64,000 nucleotides of DNA from Trichoplax sp. H2 (taxonomy: Eukaryota; Placozoa; Uniplacotomia; Trichoplacea): NCBI GenBank assembly GCA_003344405.1, contig NOWV01000038.1, positions 1 to 64,000 of the forward strand. The letters run 5' to 3'. The stretch's first letter is position 1. Each line of letters starts with the position of its first letter. The position numbers and the translations under genes were made by a program. The notes under the pieces are model-generated. The model had not been told where the DNA came from and made no database searches. It worked only from the letters and a program-made list of their open reading frames with translations. Of the stretch, positions 36,678 through 48,685 are shown in pieces.

Positions 36678-39600
36678 ATGGAAGACGAAAGACTCTCCGA
36701 ATCTAGCTCCAATATACCGTTGCCGATCGCTACGCCGCCTTTGGAAGGACGTGATTTAAAATACATAGACCCGTTGACTTTAGTACACGATGATGATCGT
36801 GAGAGTGAAACTACTATACAAAGTACAAAAGCGATTCAAAATATTGGCCATCCGTCTAGAAATAGGTCAGCTGGTAAGGCTGCTATAGCAAATACTTACC
36901 ACCAAGAGAAATCGCTATCAAATTATGAATCCAGTCAATATGAAAGTTCTAGAGCGGAATCAGACGACACATTATCAAAGGAGGGAGAATCTAATCATGC
37001 AGATCGTGCCCCTTCGAGATCTCAATCCATAACGCCTACGTCTGAAGATCCGCAAATTGATTTTGATGCTTATGGTGAAAATACTTCTTTAATCAACGAA
37101 CAAATATCAAAGTTTTGGATGAGCTTTGTTCCTGGAAGTACAAGACCTCGTCAAAAAACACAAAACTATTCATTCGAAATGATAGTTGCAGCTAAAGCAG
37201 AAGATCAGTAAGTTATCGTTGATTCTTATTACTAGATACTGAGTAATGCAGATATTTTAATAATGCAGTTGTATGACTCTTCCTATGAATGTTAGTCATT
37301 TTTAGCTATAAATTTTGTTGAATAGTTACGACAGAGCTCAAGTACTATTGGATGAAGGCATTCCTGGAGCGGCAATTGTTCTATTAAATAAATCTATTAT
37401 GTTGCATCCCAGTTGTTGTAAATATTATCGACTCCGAGGAAGTGCTTACATGGAGATCTGTGATTTTAAGTCTGCTGTTGCAAATTACAAGAAAGTATGT
37501 GCGATGGAACCAGATGATAAAAATAGTTGGGATCGTTTAGCTCTGATGCACTACTTCCTTGGTCAGAGCCTCTTTGATTGTAAATTGCATGCTGAAGCTC
37601 TAGAAGCGTTCACACGGGCTGCTGAAATTTGTCCACAGATCGAAAGCTACCATACAAGAACGTGAGAGTCTTCTATGAATTTCTATAGCTAACATAATTA
37701 TAATCCTAGTGGCTAACATTAATCCATAAATTTTAGATTAGCAACTCTAGCTGCGTTGAACCGACACAGTGAATGCTTGGCACTAATCAACAATAGGATG
37801 GAAGTGAACAACGATAACCCAGACTTATTCATCATGCGTGCTAGAATACACGATATGTTTCGAAATGTAATGAAATAAAATTAATCTTGGGTTTTACTTC
37901 AACAGATTTTATTGTATAGTTAAAGGCAGCATAACAATATCATTTCATCGAAGTTTAATCTAAAGCGTAGCTATATTATTTTTTATTAACCGTAAAGTTA
38001 AACTTCTGTTGCAGACTTCGTTGTGTTATTACGACGTTGCAAGCGCGCTGGAACTTGATCCGGATCATGAAGAAGCAAACAAAATGATGCGAAATATTCA
38101 ATTTAGAGCCAATGATTTGAAAAAAAGGGTGCGCTATTCAACATATATGTAACACTCTGGTATTACATTTAGTATTATAAAATATTAACTATCCTATAAA
38201 ATAATAAATAGGCAGTCGAATTTAAGCTCGCTGGTAAAGATAAAGAATCATTAGATAAAATTAACAGTGCTATCGAAACATTTCCTGCATCCGCTGATTT
38301 TCATCTATTCTCGTGAGTTAATATTTAAACATACAATTTTATATAGCAAAACTTATGCCTTCCGCTATTATTTTAATATGCGGCTTGAATTGATGATATA
38401 GGCAGATAATTTCATTTGATGCTAACTTGTCACATTTATTTTCTTACAGTGGAGCCTTGCATCGGAATCGTAAAGATTTCAATTCTGCCATAGATGAATA
38501 TATTTTAGCCATGGATAAAACTGATCATAACGAAGAAGATCCTATCTTTATTGCAGCTAACCGCGAGCTAATACTGACCTATAATGATTTTGCGGTCCAA
38601 TGTTTTCATAAAGGTTTTTATAATGAAGCAATAATATTGCTCAATAAGGCTATAAAAGTAGAAAAGAATGAGAAAGGATTCTATATTAATCGTGGAGGTT
38701 GGTCAGTTTTTATGCTACTGTATAATATGCTGATAGCATTGACTACAGGATACAATCTTATTAAAACTCTGTGTTTACATTAATTCATTAATGATATTTA
38801 GTAAACATATTTTTCGGTATTCATATATAGATTGTTTTTACCGGACGGGCGAGCTTCATTTTGCTTTAGCTGATTTTAATCAAGCCATGGAATTAGACGA
38901 GAATGACTGGTCTGTACGGACAAGGATATCAGTTATTCACAACGAATTTGCAATTTTAGAATATTATGATCGCCAGTACGAAGCGGCTGTGAATCGCTTG
39001 ACTGTAGCTATCAACAATAATCCTAAAATTGCTCAATACTACATATCACGATCGAGAGCTCGTTATTTAGTCGATGTAAGTAATTTTATCTATTTTAAAT
39101 GATGCATTGTTATTGCATGCTAACTTAAATTTTATCATCACCTTTTTAATTCACTATAGGACTTTAATGGAGCAAGATTGGATGTTCTTATTGCTCTACA
39201 CTTAGAGCCTAACAGCCAAAATGTTATCACAATTATGTCTCGGCTATTTCCTGGACAAAGTGTTAATGAGATATTGCAATCGCTTGAAGGTAGGAAAGCG
39301 TTAGAACAACTCAAATTAAATATTATGAAAGCAGCTACGCCAAGGCAAAGATTGGAATTGCCAGAGATTGTCCCTAATAAGATTAACAAGGAAGAAAAGG
39401 AAGATGATAAGTTAAAGACTAGAGATACTATTGGTAAGTCATTGAAAGCACTAGAACTAAGTGATAATGCATTATATTATTTTCTTGGAAGTTATTGAGT
39501 AAAAATAGTTATAAGTTTTTCTTTATCGATATTTTTATGTTATGATATTTCCAAATATTTAGACCAAATTCAAAAGCTTCAAATTGAAGATGAAGTATCT

Positions 39601-40090
39601 GCCAAAGATGATAATCACCTGGATCTGACTCCCAGAGCTCGAGTTGGTTGTTTCCCTAATTTACAATATTGCCTGGAAGAGAAGCACTTTCATGCCGATA
39701 TCATAAAATCAAAAAAGAAGGTGAGTTTTATCTGTAATTACTGTAAGTTGAAATGCTAAGAATAAGAAATTATTAATGTACAATAGAAAGCGTACCTTAA
39801 AAATAAAAACACTATTGGACAAAATCTGATTGACGGTGGTGAAATCATTTTTGACCAATTACGATTAATCTTTCTGAATATAGATTGATAATAAAGTGGA
39901 AAAGCTCTTAACCAGCCGTCCTAGCTTGCGTTCAATCGAACCTAAAATAAAACCAGTTCATCATGAGATTGATGTGCCGAATACTGGTCCTATTATGCCT
40001 CGAATTTGGGAATATGGTACGGCCAACGCAGTCGAAGCTAAAAATCAGCCTAAATCTTACATGAGCAAAAGTATCGAACATTATTCCTAA
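36678..40090 (+). CDS. TTC16: Tetratricopeptide repeat protein, TTC16-like, 10 exons, 780 aa
   Basis: Exons: 36678-37207, 37326-37661, 37737-37866, 38015-38128, 38212-38312, 38450-38697, 38831-39075, 39160-39433, 39563-39720, 39884-40090; total 2343 bases, phases consistent. The first 170 residues are Ser/Glu-rich and probably disordered. Residues about 177-620 form serial TPRs (e.g. PSCCKYYRLRGSAYMEICDF, ALEAFTRAAEICP). Segments LTYNDFAVQCFHKGFYNEA, EKGFYINRG and NPKIAQYYISRSRARYL match vertebrate TTC16 as I remember it, and so does a later LFPGQSVNEIL. The tail is basic and unstructured. TPR arrays are protein-binding scaffolds. The molecular role of TTC16 is poorly known, so none is assigned here. 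Confidence 0.85.
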
Positions 40091-42329
40091 ACTGTATTAA
40101 TATTCCTTTGCAAATTATTTTTACACTAATCTCGAAATTAGAAGTTGACTCACGCGTATAGTCGTTGTAGTAAACAATTTGAAAGCTACTGTATACAATT
40201 GGAAAGACATTTATGTTTGAAATAAGCGCAAGCTCTATTACGATTTGCTATACTATGATTTAAGAGAAAACCAATTTGATGCTCGTTTATGTAAATAACA
40301 GAGTAACTACCTAATTGCTATTTTATATTCCGTCTAAATCCTATTTTTGTCACTTATATCTGTCAATTGTACATATCACGCTCAGCATCAGAAATTCAAT
40401 TTAAAAATTTTTGGAAATATTTTATTTTATATATATTACCATTTGCAGCCTCTGCTCACTTTCTATGTTTTTATATATTGAATTGACTTATATTTATATT
40501 TACAGTTACTGATAACTCTTAATTACGTGAGCATATTGCATCGCCACAACCATGGACTATTACTGTAGATGGTATATTTTGCAGTCCATGCCACATCATA
40601 GAATAAAATTAATCCTGAAACGAAAGGGATACGAAAGGAAAAGGACATTTGTATTACTATTTATTTTTATTAGTATCAAACCAAAGACGATTGGAAAATT
40701 GGCTGCCTTAATAGTGGTAGTAAAGTATGCTCTTACAGTATCATCTTGTAATAGCCTCACTGCTACTACATTACTTGGCATAAGAGATAGTACCTTACTT
40801 CACCATTTTATCACCAGCCACGGCCCACTAGCCTACTATATTTTATGCAAACCAGGACACCTCGATGATGTCGTTGGTAGCCATTCAAATTGTTAACGTC
40901 AGCAATGTATTGCAGGTAGAGGTTGATCCCCTATTTTAAAGATAATATACATATATATATATAAATTATAATTATCATTAGCCATGGCGATGAATTTATT
41001 CCCAAATCCCTAAGTCTATTTAGCATGAGCACAGGCATAAAGAATAGACTATTACTAGTAGTAATCTATTCGCGATCTACAGAGCTCCAAGTCAATTCCT
41101 AAATCTTTTAGGTAGAATAAAATAGAAATTGAATAATATTTAAAGAACCTTATGCTATGGGTATGGTTATGATACGAAAGGCATTACTACAGCGTATCAA
41201 TGTTGAGCTGGGGGGGGGGTGTGACGGACAGCTAGGCTTTAATCTTCTTCCCAAAATTGATTATGTCTGTATAGTGATCATTTTTTCAATTCATTTACTA
41301 TCAAAGTACTAACCAGCGTATGACCCAGGGTCTATAATAAATCTCGTACACAACTTGTGTAAGCTATCTGTCAATACCTACTAATCCACATAATACTCTA
41401 TTTCGCTCCATCTTAATATCACGTTTATATTACGTGTTAATGTCGTCATTTATGCATCACTATTGGACACTGTAATGTATGTCTGATTGAATGATACGAT
41501 GACGAGTAGACACAATAACAGATGCACACATTATAGGCGTATATTGGTTTTAAGCACGTTATTTACTACAAGTTTATTAGTATTATCCATTTCGAGGTTG
41601 CACTGTGGTACTTTAGTTCATAAATTAGGGTTGGAGTTCGAATGCCAGGAGACACTTTCTACCATTTATGTCGATAGTCTTATGTCATGCGCCTTGTTGA
41701 CGTAACTGGCCAAAATTGGTTTTTAGCAGTAAAATTCATGTTGTACATTGCGATCGAGATACAACGTATCTCTTCTCCAACTTATCATGCAGCAGCTGCA
41801 CTATACTCTCCATTTAAAATTATTCAGCCATGGCAGAATGGCAGTAGAGTATCGATTCTTTGCTTACCGTTCTCCATGATTTAGTCATACTCTACGAACG
41901 TTGCCTGACCTACCAACACCATGGATACCGAGCTGGTGTCACTCTACACATCATGGAGTGACCTGTTCTCTAGAATACAGTACAATACGGTGTGGAAAAT
42001 GTCCAAGGAGTCCAATTGCATCGCCACTATACTGTACTGTAGTACTTGTAGACGTAATATGGTATATTGAAAGGCACATGATTGATGTTAAAGAGGATGA
42101 AGAGCAGGTTTCTTGACAGATTGAGCGCACCTACTGTGCACAAAGGTAGAACGTTGGAGATACAATATACACTGTGTACAAGAGGCGATTCCTTGACGGA
42201 ACAGAATACAGTAGTACAGTATACTGTACGGACTGTAGAATAATGAATTAATTTCTACGTAGGCGGCGACCATGTGATATCACTTACCCGGTGTACGCTG
42301 TACAGTGTACAGTAGACTGGAATGCATTG
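40091..42329. other. Intergenic region, no convincing gene
   Basis: A 114-codon plus-strand frame at 40552-40896 opens with ATG but has no recognisable domain and I do not call it. A G10 run lies at about 41211-41220. CTGTAC-type palindromes become frequent after about 42020. Confidence 0.45.
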
Positions 42330-42745
42330 ACGCACGTAATACTGTACATCTGTATCGTGGTTGCATTGATAACATACAGTGCAGTTGTAAGCATCTATTC
42401 ACAATATTATTGTACGCTATACATTGATGCACATACAGTACAATACATCTGTATCGTGGTTACATAGATAACATACAGTACAGTTGTAAGCATCTATTCA
42501 TGATAATACTGTACAGTACATTGATGCACATAATACTGTACAAGTGTACATCTGTATCGTGGTTGCATAGATAACATACAGTACAGTACAGTTGTAAGCA
42601 TCTATTCACAATATTACTGTACGCTATACAGTACATTGATGCACATAATACAGTACACTGTACATCTGTATCGTGGTTGCATAGATAACATACAGTACAG
42701 TTGTAAGCATCTATTCACAATATTACTGTACGCTATATTATTGGA
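42330..42745. repeat. Tandem repeat, about 100-114-base unit, four copies
   Basis: The motif TGTATCGTGGTTGCATAGAT recurs at about 42351, 42450, 42553 and 42667, each followed by ACATACAGTACAGTTGTAAG and a shared ATCTATTCA. Units are separated by TACTGTAC-rich spacers of varying length. Short frames here are artefacts of the repeat. Confidence 0.9.
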
Positions 42746-43505
42746 CAGTGGATGCTTTCGATACGTTGATACCGTTCCATTGAGACAATGGGGCAAAACA
42801 CACGGTCAAGATATTTATTGGCAAAACTACTGTACTATTCCATATAATTAATTAGTCCTATATAGTACAGTAGCACTGCCATCAATGAACAATACGAGCT
42901 GAAATATTCAACGTTTAGCCTGTTATTTGCAAAATTTCCAAGTGATTTTACTACTATCTAGCTAGACTTTCTAATTTCTGTAGGTCATTACTACCGTGGG
43001 TACAGTCGCTCTTTTGGAGTGGACAGCGCTTTGGTTTGCTATCACCATTGATAGACGAATCGTATTCAGTCGGCGTCAGCTGCGGTTAATATCGTATCTG
43101 ACTTCACATCAACCACTTCCAAAATAAAACAGTTTCTTCCTGGATAGGATAAACAGCCAGTAAGTACCTAAAAGTGAATTACAGTTTGATTCTTGTTTGG
43201 TCAATATTGAATGGATCAAATGATCCAACTGTGTCGGTAATCATGGCCTTCAACAGACGATTTTGTTTTGTCTTAATCGTTACTAATTACCTTGACATGG
43301 TCAATAGACGAGGTTTATGCTTATCTAAACTAGATATGGGGCCAATGTTGATCGTTATACAGCAGGTTATTGGCCCCTAAAATGATGCCTATCCGATACT
43401 GCAATGATCTCAAAAATGATCGAGTAGCCAGGTCTACTCTAACCGGAATTCGATACGATTCCATCTACGGCTGATAGAAGATTTTATTGAAGCTTATCCG
43501 TTTAA
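42746..43505. other. Intergenic region, nothing recognisable
   Basis: No supported coding exon or repeat. Confidence 0.45.
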
Positions 43506-44040
43506 AATTAAAGCATCGACACAAAGCACTGACTCTATTTTCATAGTACACAAACCCGAATAATCTATTTCAACATGCTGCACTTGAATCATCATCATCG
43601 TATTATGCTGAATAAATTGTTTGTGATAGTTGCAATTTCAGTACTGATCGAAAGCACCGTACTGTATTTTTACAGAGCGCATAACCTGAATGATCTGATG
43701 CAACGTAATGTGTTTTAGTCATCATGATGATTATGCTGTATTATTGTGGAAGAGTTATGTTTCTGATGGTTGAAATTACAGTATCGATACAAAGCCCTTT
43801 TACTGCATTTTTATAGAGCGCACATGCTGAATGGTCTGATCTAACAAAGTGTACTTTGGTCATACTGATGATTGTATTATAGCGATTGAGTTATGTTTCT
43901 GATAGTTGAAAATTACAGCATGGACAGAAAGCCCCTTATTGTATTTTGTATTTTTATAGGTTACAGTAGCAGAAAATCAGAATGGTTTCATTCAATATAC
44001 TGTACTTTAGTCATAATCAATAATGATGATTGTATGATAA
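43506..44040. repeat. Degenerate tandem repeat, about 125-base unit, about four copies
   Basis: Diverged units share TTATGTTTCTGATAGTTGAA, then AGCATGGACAGAAAGCCCC, then TTTTTATAGAGCGCA and TGAATGATCTGAT. Similarity rises toward the right end, so the copies differ in age or are converting one another locally. Confidence 0.75.
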
Positions 44041-44699
44041 GTAGCTTCAGGGTCTTTCGTGCAAATGCACATTTATACAATCGTATAGGATGCGAGAGCT
44101 TGATACTTACAACATATATCCAATTTCCATCACTCTTTTTCTTGGAGGAGTTCTGCCACTGATCGTACTCAATGTTGTCCATAGGTGTGAATCAGTCTTG
44201 CCAACAACCGACGCACGCCGTGAAAACGATGCATTTCTAAACAAGTATCAATCGGGACACTGGTGGTCTGCTTTGGTTATCCTTCGTCCAGGCTTGAAGT
44301 AATTGGATTTAAGACTGAGTAGATCCTCGTACTGGTATGTTAGCTAAATTGTATGAGCGATTCTAATCAATGATTAACCAACTTTAACGCTGCATTGCTG
44401 GTGATGGAATTGATGCTAATTGAATAATCTTAGTTCATACGTATTAACTTATGCTGTTCTGTGTCATGATAAAACTAACGGGATTTCAACAGTAGTAATA
44501 GGCATTTGCAAATGCCGCTATTACATTCAAAATGGATTACTGTATACAGTAGTATGATGCGGATCCTATCTACGTTATACTACAGTCTAGATTTCATAAT
44601 ACCTTTCTACTGTCATTGCAATTCGGTAAATATGCGAGTATCTAGTCTCGTTAGCGATGCTGACGCAATGTCCTAGCAATAAGAAAAACCATCAACTGT

Positions 44700-44878
44700 T
44701 AATATAGTCAAATAAATTACGTTGCAGTACCTGTAATGTCCATTATAAATGCTAAATGTTTTTAGCTACAGATTAAATAGTCCAGTAGATTATGTTACAG
44801 TAACTTCGACTGTCAATACTGCATGATTTTGTCAACAGTTCAAATAGTTCAGTAAATTATGTTACAGTAATAGCGATG
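44700..44878. repeat. Three-copy, about 67-base direct repeat just upstream of the POMGNT1-like gene
   Basis: AAATAGT(C/T)CAGTA(A/G)ATTATG followed by TTACAGTAA occurs at 44775 and 44842, with a diverged copy at about 44704 (ATAAATTACGTTGCAGTA). The block ends about 30 bases before the first in-frame ATG, so it lies in the probable promoter or 5' untranslated region. Confidence 0.7.
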
Positions 44879-44906
44879 GTGAGTGTTTAACCATGGTTTT
44901 AATCTT

Positions 44907-46934
44907 ATGTCTCCATCAAGGTTACTCCTAAAAGAAACTATGCTTATACGTAAAAGTAGTAGACGCCACTGCTACTTTCTAATCAACTGGTTATTGTCAT
45001 TTACTGTGATAATCCTTCTTAGTATCAATTTATATGTTACACTTTATGGCAGTCCATTTAAAGCGTCCGACGGTAGTGGCAAATTTCCTATCGATGACAA
45101 TATCAACTTAAAAGTAACAACCCAACCAGTACAAAGCAAAAGTTTAATTAGTCCTTCTAAGAGGACGAATAATCACAACCAGAAAAATCCTCACCCTTCA
45201 ACGGTACATTCTTGCAATATCCCTTATGAATGTAAAGATAATGATTTAGCATTAAGTATAACATCAGGTCCTCGTCATGATTCTGCTCGTATTTGCGTTA
45301 ATGGTAAATATTACATCGATGCAAAATCGTCTACTCGCGGTTTTAACGTAGTTGTTATCAATCCTGCCACAAAGTTAGTCGTTGATTCACTTGCATTCGA
45401 TATTTATGCTGGTCAAAGTAGTGCGCTAGTTGATTACATCAACAAAGTCACTCCTGGACATTTTCTTGCAATGGCTACAGCCGATGATGCTTTCTTTCGT
45501 ATATCTGAAGAGGTAAAACATGCAATCGAGCAGCTTGGCAGTGTCACTATTCACACATTGAATTTTAGAAGTAGCTGGGTATTTGTAGGAAGGAAAGGAA
45601 GTAAGGGCGCTACGCTGTTAGAAGAGATCTCTCATGGACTTCGGTATAGGTCTGGAGGTCCTAAAAGCATTGCAACTTGTATACCTATTGATATTGATAT
45701 GAAAATGACCAATATATCATTTTTTTGCGAGAATCATTCAGAGTTTGATGTACTTTGTAAAAAGAAAACTGTTTTCATACCGCCCAGAATAGGAACTGGT
45801 CCAGTCAAAGCTTCAGCTAAGCCAGCGTATAAATTACCAATTGCTATTATCGCTGGAAATCGCCCTTTTTACTTACAAAGGTGTCTTGAATCGTTACTTC
45901 GCGTGCCTAATATCGATCGTTCCCTTATTACAATCTTCCTCGATGGCTTTGTAAGGACACCGGCATGGATAGCAAATTTATACGGAATTCGTGTCATTGT
46001 ATATCCAAAATCGACGACCACTTCCAAAAAATCGTTGAAATTACGCAAATTCGATCAGATAGCGGTACATTATCGAAGAAGTCTGGGAACACTATGGGAC
46101 ATTTACCCACAAAAATCATCGACAATTATTTTAGAGGAGGACTTGGTTGTTTCACCGGACATTCTGGATTACTTCTCTGAAAGTTTACCTTGCTTGAAGG
46201 CTGATAATAGTATCTTAACCATTTCTGCATGGAATCCTAATGGCTATCGAAGTTCTTCTTTTAATACATCTCTTTTGTATCGATCAGATTTTTTTTCGGG
46301 AATGGGATGGATTTTAACGCGAAAATTATGGAATGAAATAGCTCCAAAATGGCCTTCCTGTTGTCGTGGAGTAAATTGGGACGACTGGCTGAGATTAAGC
46401 CAGCAACGCCGTGGTCGCGATACAATTTATCCTGACGTGTCACGTATCTATCATATTGGAGCTGAAGGAGTAAATAATGAGAATTTTCACAAACTACATT
46501 ATAAGAATCAAATTTTGAATACGAGAATAGGCGCAAAGCTACGGAATGTAAATAGTGTTATAAAGGCAGAATATGACAAGGAAATAGAACGTATACTCAA
46601 GATTGCTACACCTATTCGGTATAGCAGAAGTAAGAAGAAAAATGTTTGTGGTCCAAGCATGATACCCAACACGTCTGGGAAAAATTATGCAATCTATTTC
46701 TATCAAAGCTCGCTTAATGACTATAAGTTTGGAAAGGAGTTGTGCGCTTGTTTTCAATTATGGGACTCAGGTGGAATACGTGGATTGTATAGTGGCATCT
46801 TTCGTTTTTATAATAAAAAAAATCATGTTATCGCGGTTGGAAGCCTTAGTAAATTTGCTAAACGCTTTATGCCCAAAAGATACTCAAGTGATTGGTTGTC
46901 TGAAACTGCCACTAAAAGTAAAAAGCCATCGTAA
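44907..46934 (+). CDS. POMGNT1: Protein O-mannose beta-1,2-N-acetylglucosaminyltransferase-like, single exon, 675 aa
   Basis: POMGNT1 adds GlcNAc in beta-1,2 linkage to O-linked mannose in the Golgi, as on dystroglycan. Seen: a type II topology with a short basic cytoplasmic tail and membrane helix (about 21-48, SFTVIILLSINLYV); an ILEI-like stem domain (about 105-260, ending WVFVGRKGSKG); and a GT13 catalytic domain from about 310 (LPIAIIAGNRPFYLQ) with metal-binding EEDL near 409-412, NWDDWLRL near 490, and QQRRGRDTIYPDVSRIYH. The C-terminal block (CACFQLWDSGG, FYNKKNHVIAVG) is shared with POMGNT1 and absent from MGAT1, which settles the subfamily. Length is close to human (660). The frame is open further 5' without another ATG, so the start is the first ATG. 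No intron is present, unlike every other well-identified multidomain gene here except the small C1orf52-like one. Confidence 0.88.
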   Translation: MSPSRLLLKETMLIRKSSRRHCYFLINWLLSFTVIILLSINLYVTLYGSPFKASDGSGKFPIDDNINLKVTTQPVQSKSLISPSKRTNNHNQKNPHPSTVHSCNIPYECKDNDLALSITSGPRHDSARICVNGKYYIDAKSSTRGFNVVVINPATKLVVDSLAFDIYAGQSSALVDYINKVTPGHFLAMATADDAFFRISEEVKHAIEQLGSVTIHTLNFRSSWVFVGRKGSKGATLLEEISHGLRYRSGGPKSIATCIPIDIDMKMTNISFFCENHSEFDVLCKKKTVFIPPRIGTGPVKASAKPAYKLPIAIIAGNRPFYLQRCLESLLRVPNIDRSLITIFLDGFVRTPAWIANLYGIRVIVYPKSTTTSKKSLKLRKFDQIAVHYRRSLGTLWDIYPQKSSTIILEEDLVVSPDILDYFSESLPCLKADNSILTISAWNPNGYRSSSFNTSLLYRSDFFSGMGWILTRKLWNEIAPKWPSCCRGVNWDDWLRLSQQRRGRDTIYPDVSRIYHIGAEGVNNENFHKLHYKNQILNTRIGAKLRNVNSVIKAEYDKEIERILKIATPIRYSRSKKKNVCGPSMIPNTSGKNYAIYFYQSSLNDYKFGKELCACFQLWDSGGIRGLYSGIFRFYNKKNHVIAVGSLSKFAKRFMPKRYSSDWLSETATKSKKPS

Positions 46935-48685
46935 GATTCTGCCAGGACATAAGCAAACCAAACGAGTATGCGACAATACTGTACATAAATGAGATTTCTA
47001 GTATCTACAGTAGAGTAATGTACTGTACAACGGGATCGCTAGTGTACAGCAAACCTTAATTTACATCGATTTCAAACTGTTACTGCAATTCTTCCACTGA
47101 GGTATCTATCTATTCTTATTTCGACTAGGAATAACTATCTACATTGTTATTGCAATCATGCTTTAAGAAATTGACAATGTTTTCCCTGCTTTACATGTAT
47201 ACTTATACTTACCCATACTAGTATATATTACGTAAAATGGCGCATTACGAATGCGAGTATTAAGATGATTCAATTGTAAATCAGTCAAGAAAAATTATGA
47301 CCTATATAACTGTCACTTTCGACGATATGATCCTAAATATAAAACACCTAGTAACATGTAATTTTATAATCATATTTATTTGGATTACATCACATCAATA
47401 ATAAAATTTTGTCATGGCTACACACTACACAGTGTATAGTTAGGTTATGTTTGAAAATTCAATTCAGTAAAGCAACTATGGATTATACGCGTACTTCATG
47501 TTTATACGATTACATTCGACATCCTAACTTAACGAAACATATTGACTTGTCGTATGTTAAATGTAAGCATAACGCTAATCGTATAGTTAGCAATGTTGGT
47601 ATACAGCACAAAAAGTGCGTATGATGAAATGTAGCCTATGCTTTCCATTCGCAAGGATTTTAGTATTGCCTATTTGGACACTAATATACTACTCAGTGCA
47701 GCGCTGCTCTTAGCCCACTTTACAATATTTTACACTTGGAAATTTAATAGATCACTAAAATAATTGAATAATAACACCACTCGTTGTTTGCATGCACACA
47801 ATACTGAAGTGTAATTATTAATTCATTTTAATTAATTATAGATGCTTTTGCAATTCGAAATAGATAAAGACTCTCCAATAGTTCACATATTACAGCAAAA
47901 CAACATATATATATATAATTAATATAATTATTCAGGCTTGCATAGGTACCATAAATAAGTGTACTATTACTAAAGTCTACAGACAATATTGACGTATAAG
48001 AATAAACCTCAAAAGCGAAGAGGAAGTAGACAGTACGGGTATATTTACTGTAGTTAAGGATTACTGGGCTACAAATATCTTAGTTTATACCGTCATTAAA
48101 GTACTGGTTGTTCTTTCAAGCCCAAAAGTAATCTTACTCGCTTTCGGTTTATGGAAGGATGCAGGATAGCAGGTCTGGATAATAAGAATTTTCGCCTTGC
48201 CAAATTGCCTTCTGCTAGGCCACCATTGCATATCGTCCATTAGAGGACTGTTGTAGTGTATATTGTACTAGACATTCGAAGTATCTACAGTATATATACG
48301 CAAACAATAGTACTATGCCCTATAGTAACCATATAACAATAACCTACACCATGCTGTTGGATTCTACACTACTGCTGTATCTATTAACGATATCAAGAGT
48401 ATCCGATCTCGGCTTTCAGTTTCTCCTACAACGCCTTTGCAACCTGTGCCTAGGCAGGTGCTTTCTTACTTCCTGTAGCGCCTTTGCAAATATTGTACTT
48501 TAATCCTTAAAATAACAGTTGCAGATTTGAAGTCTTACTACCCGCTCAAGAAGACTGTTTGCATTGCAGCCTTCACACGTTACCGTGTATAGTTACAGTT
48601 TAGACGTGGATTACTTGTACTCTCTATCTTGTATACAGTATAGGCAGGCATTTGTAGTAAAGTCGATCATAGACGCCCAACTTAT
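46935..48685. other. Intergenic region between POMGNT1-like and QTRT1 genes
   Basis: Probable 3' untranslated region of the upstream gene followed by intergenic DNA. A poly(A)-signal-like AATAAAA lies near 47399. No coding exon supported. Confidence 0.45.

Noticed and set aside
40552-40896. 114-codon plus-strand frame after TTC16
   Set aside because: It has no recognisable domain, low-complexity hydrophobic composition and no splice support; length alone is not enough.
41600-41670. tRNA-like B-box (GGAGTTCGAATGCC)
   Set aside because: No matching A-box, acceptor stem or anticodon arm could be folded around it.
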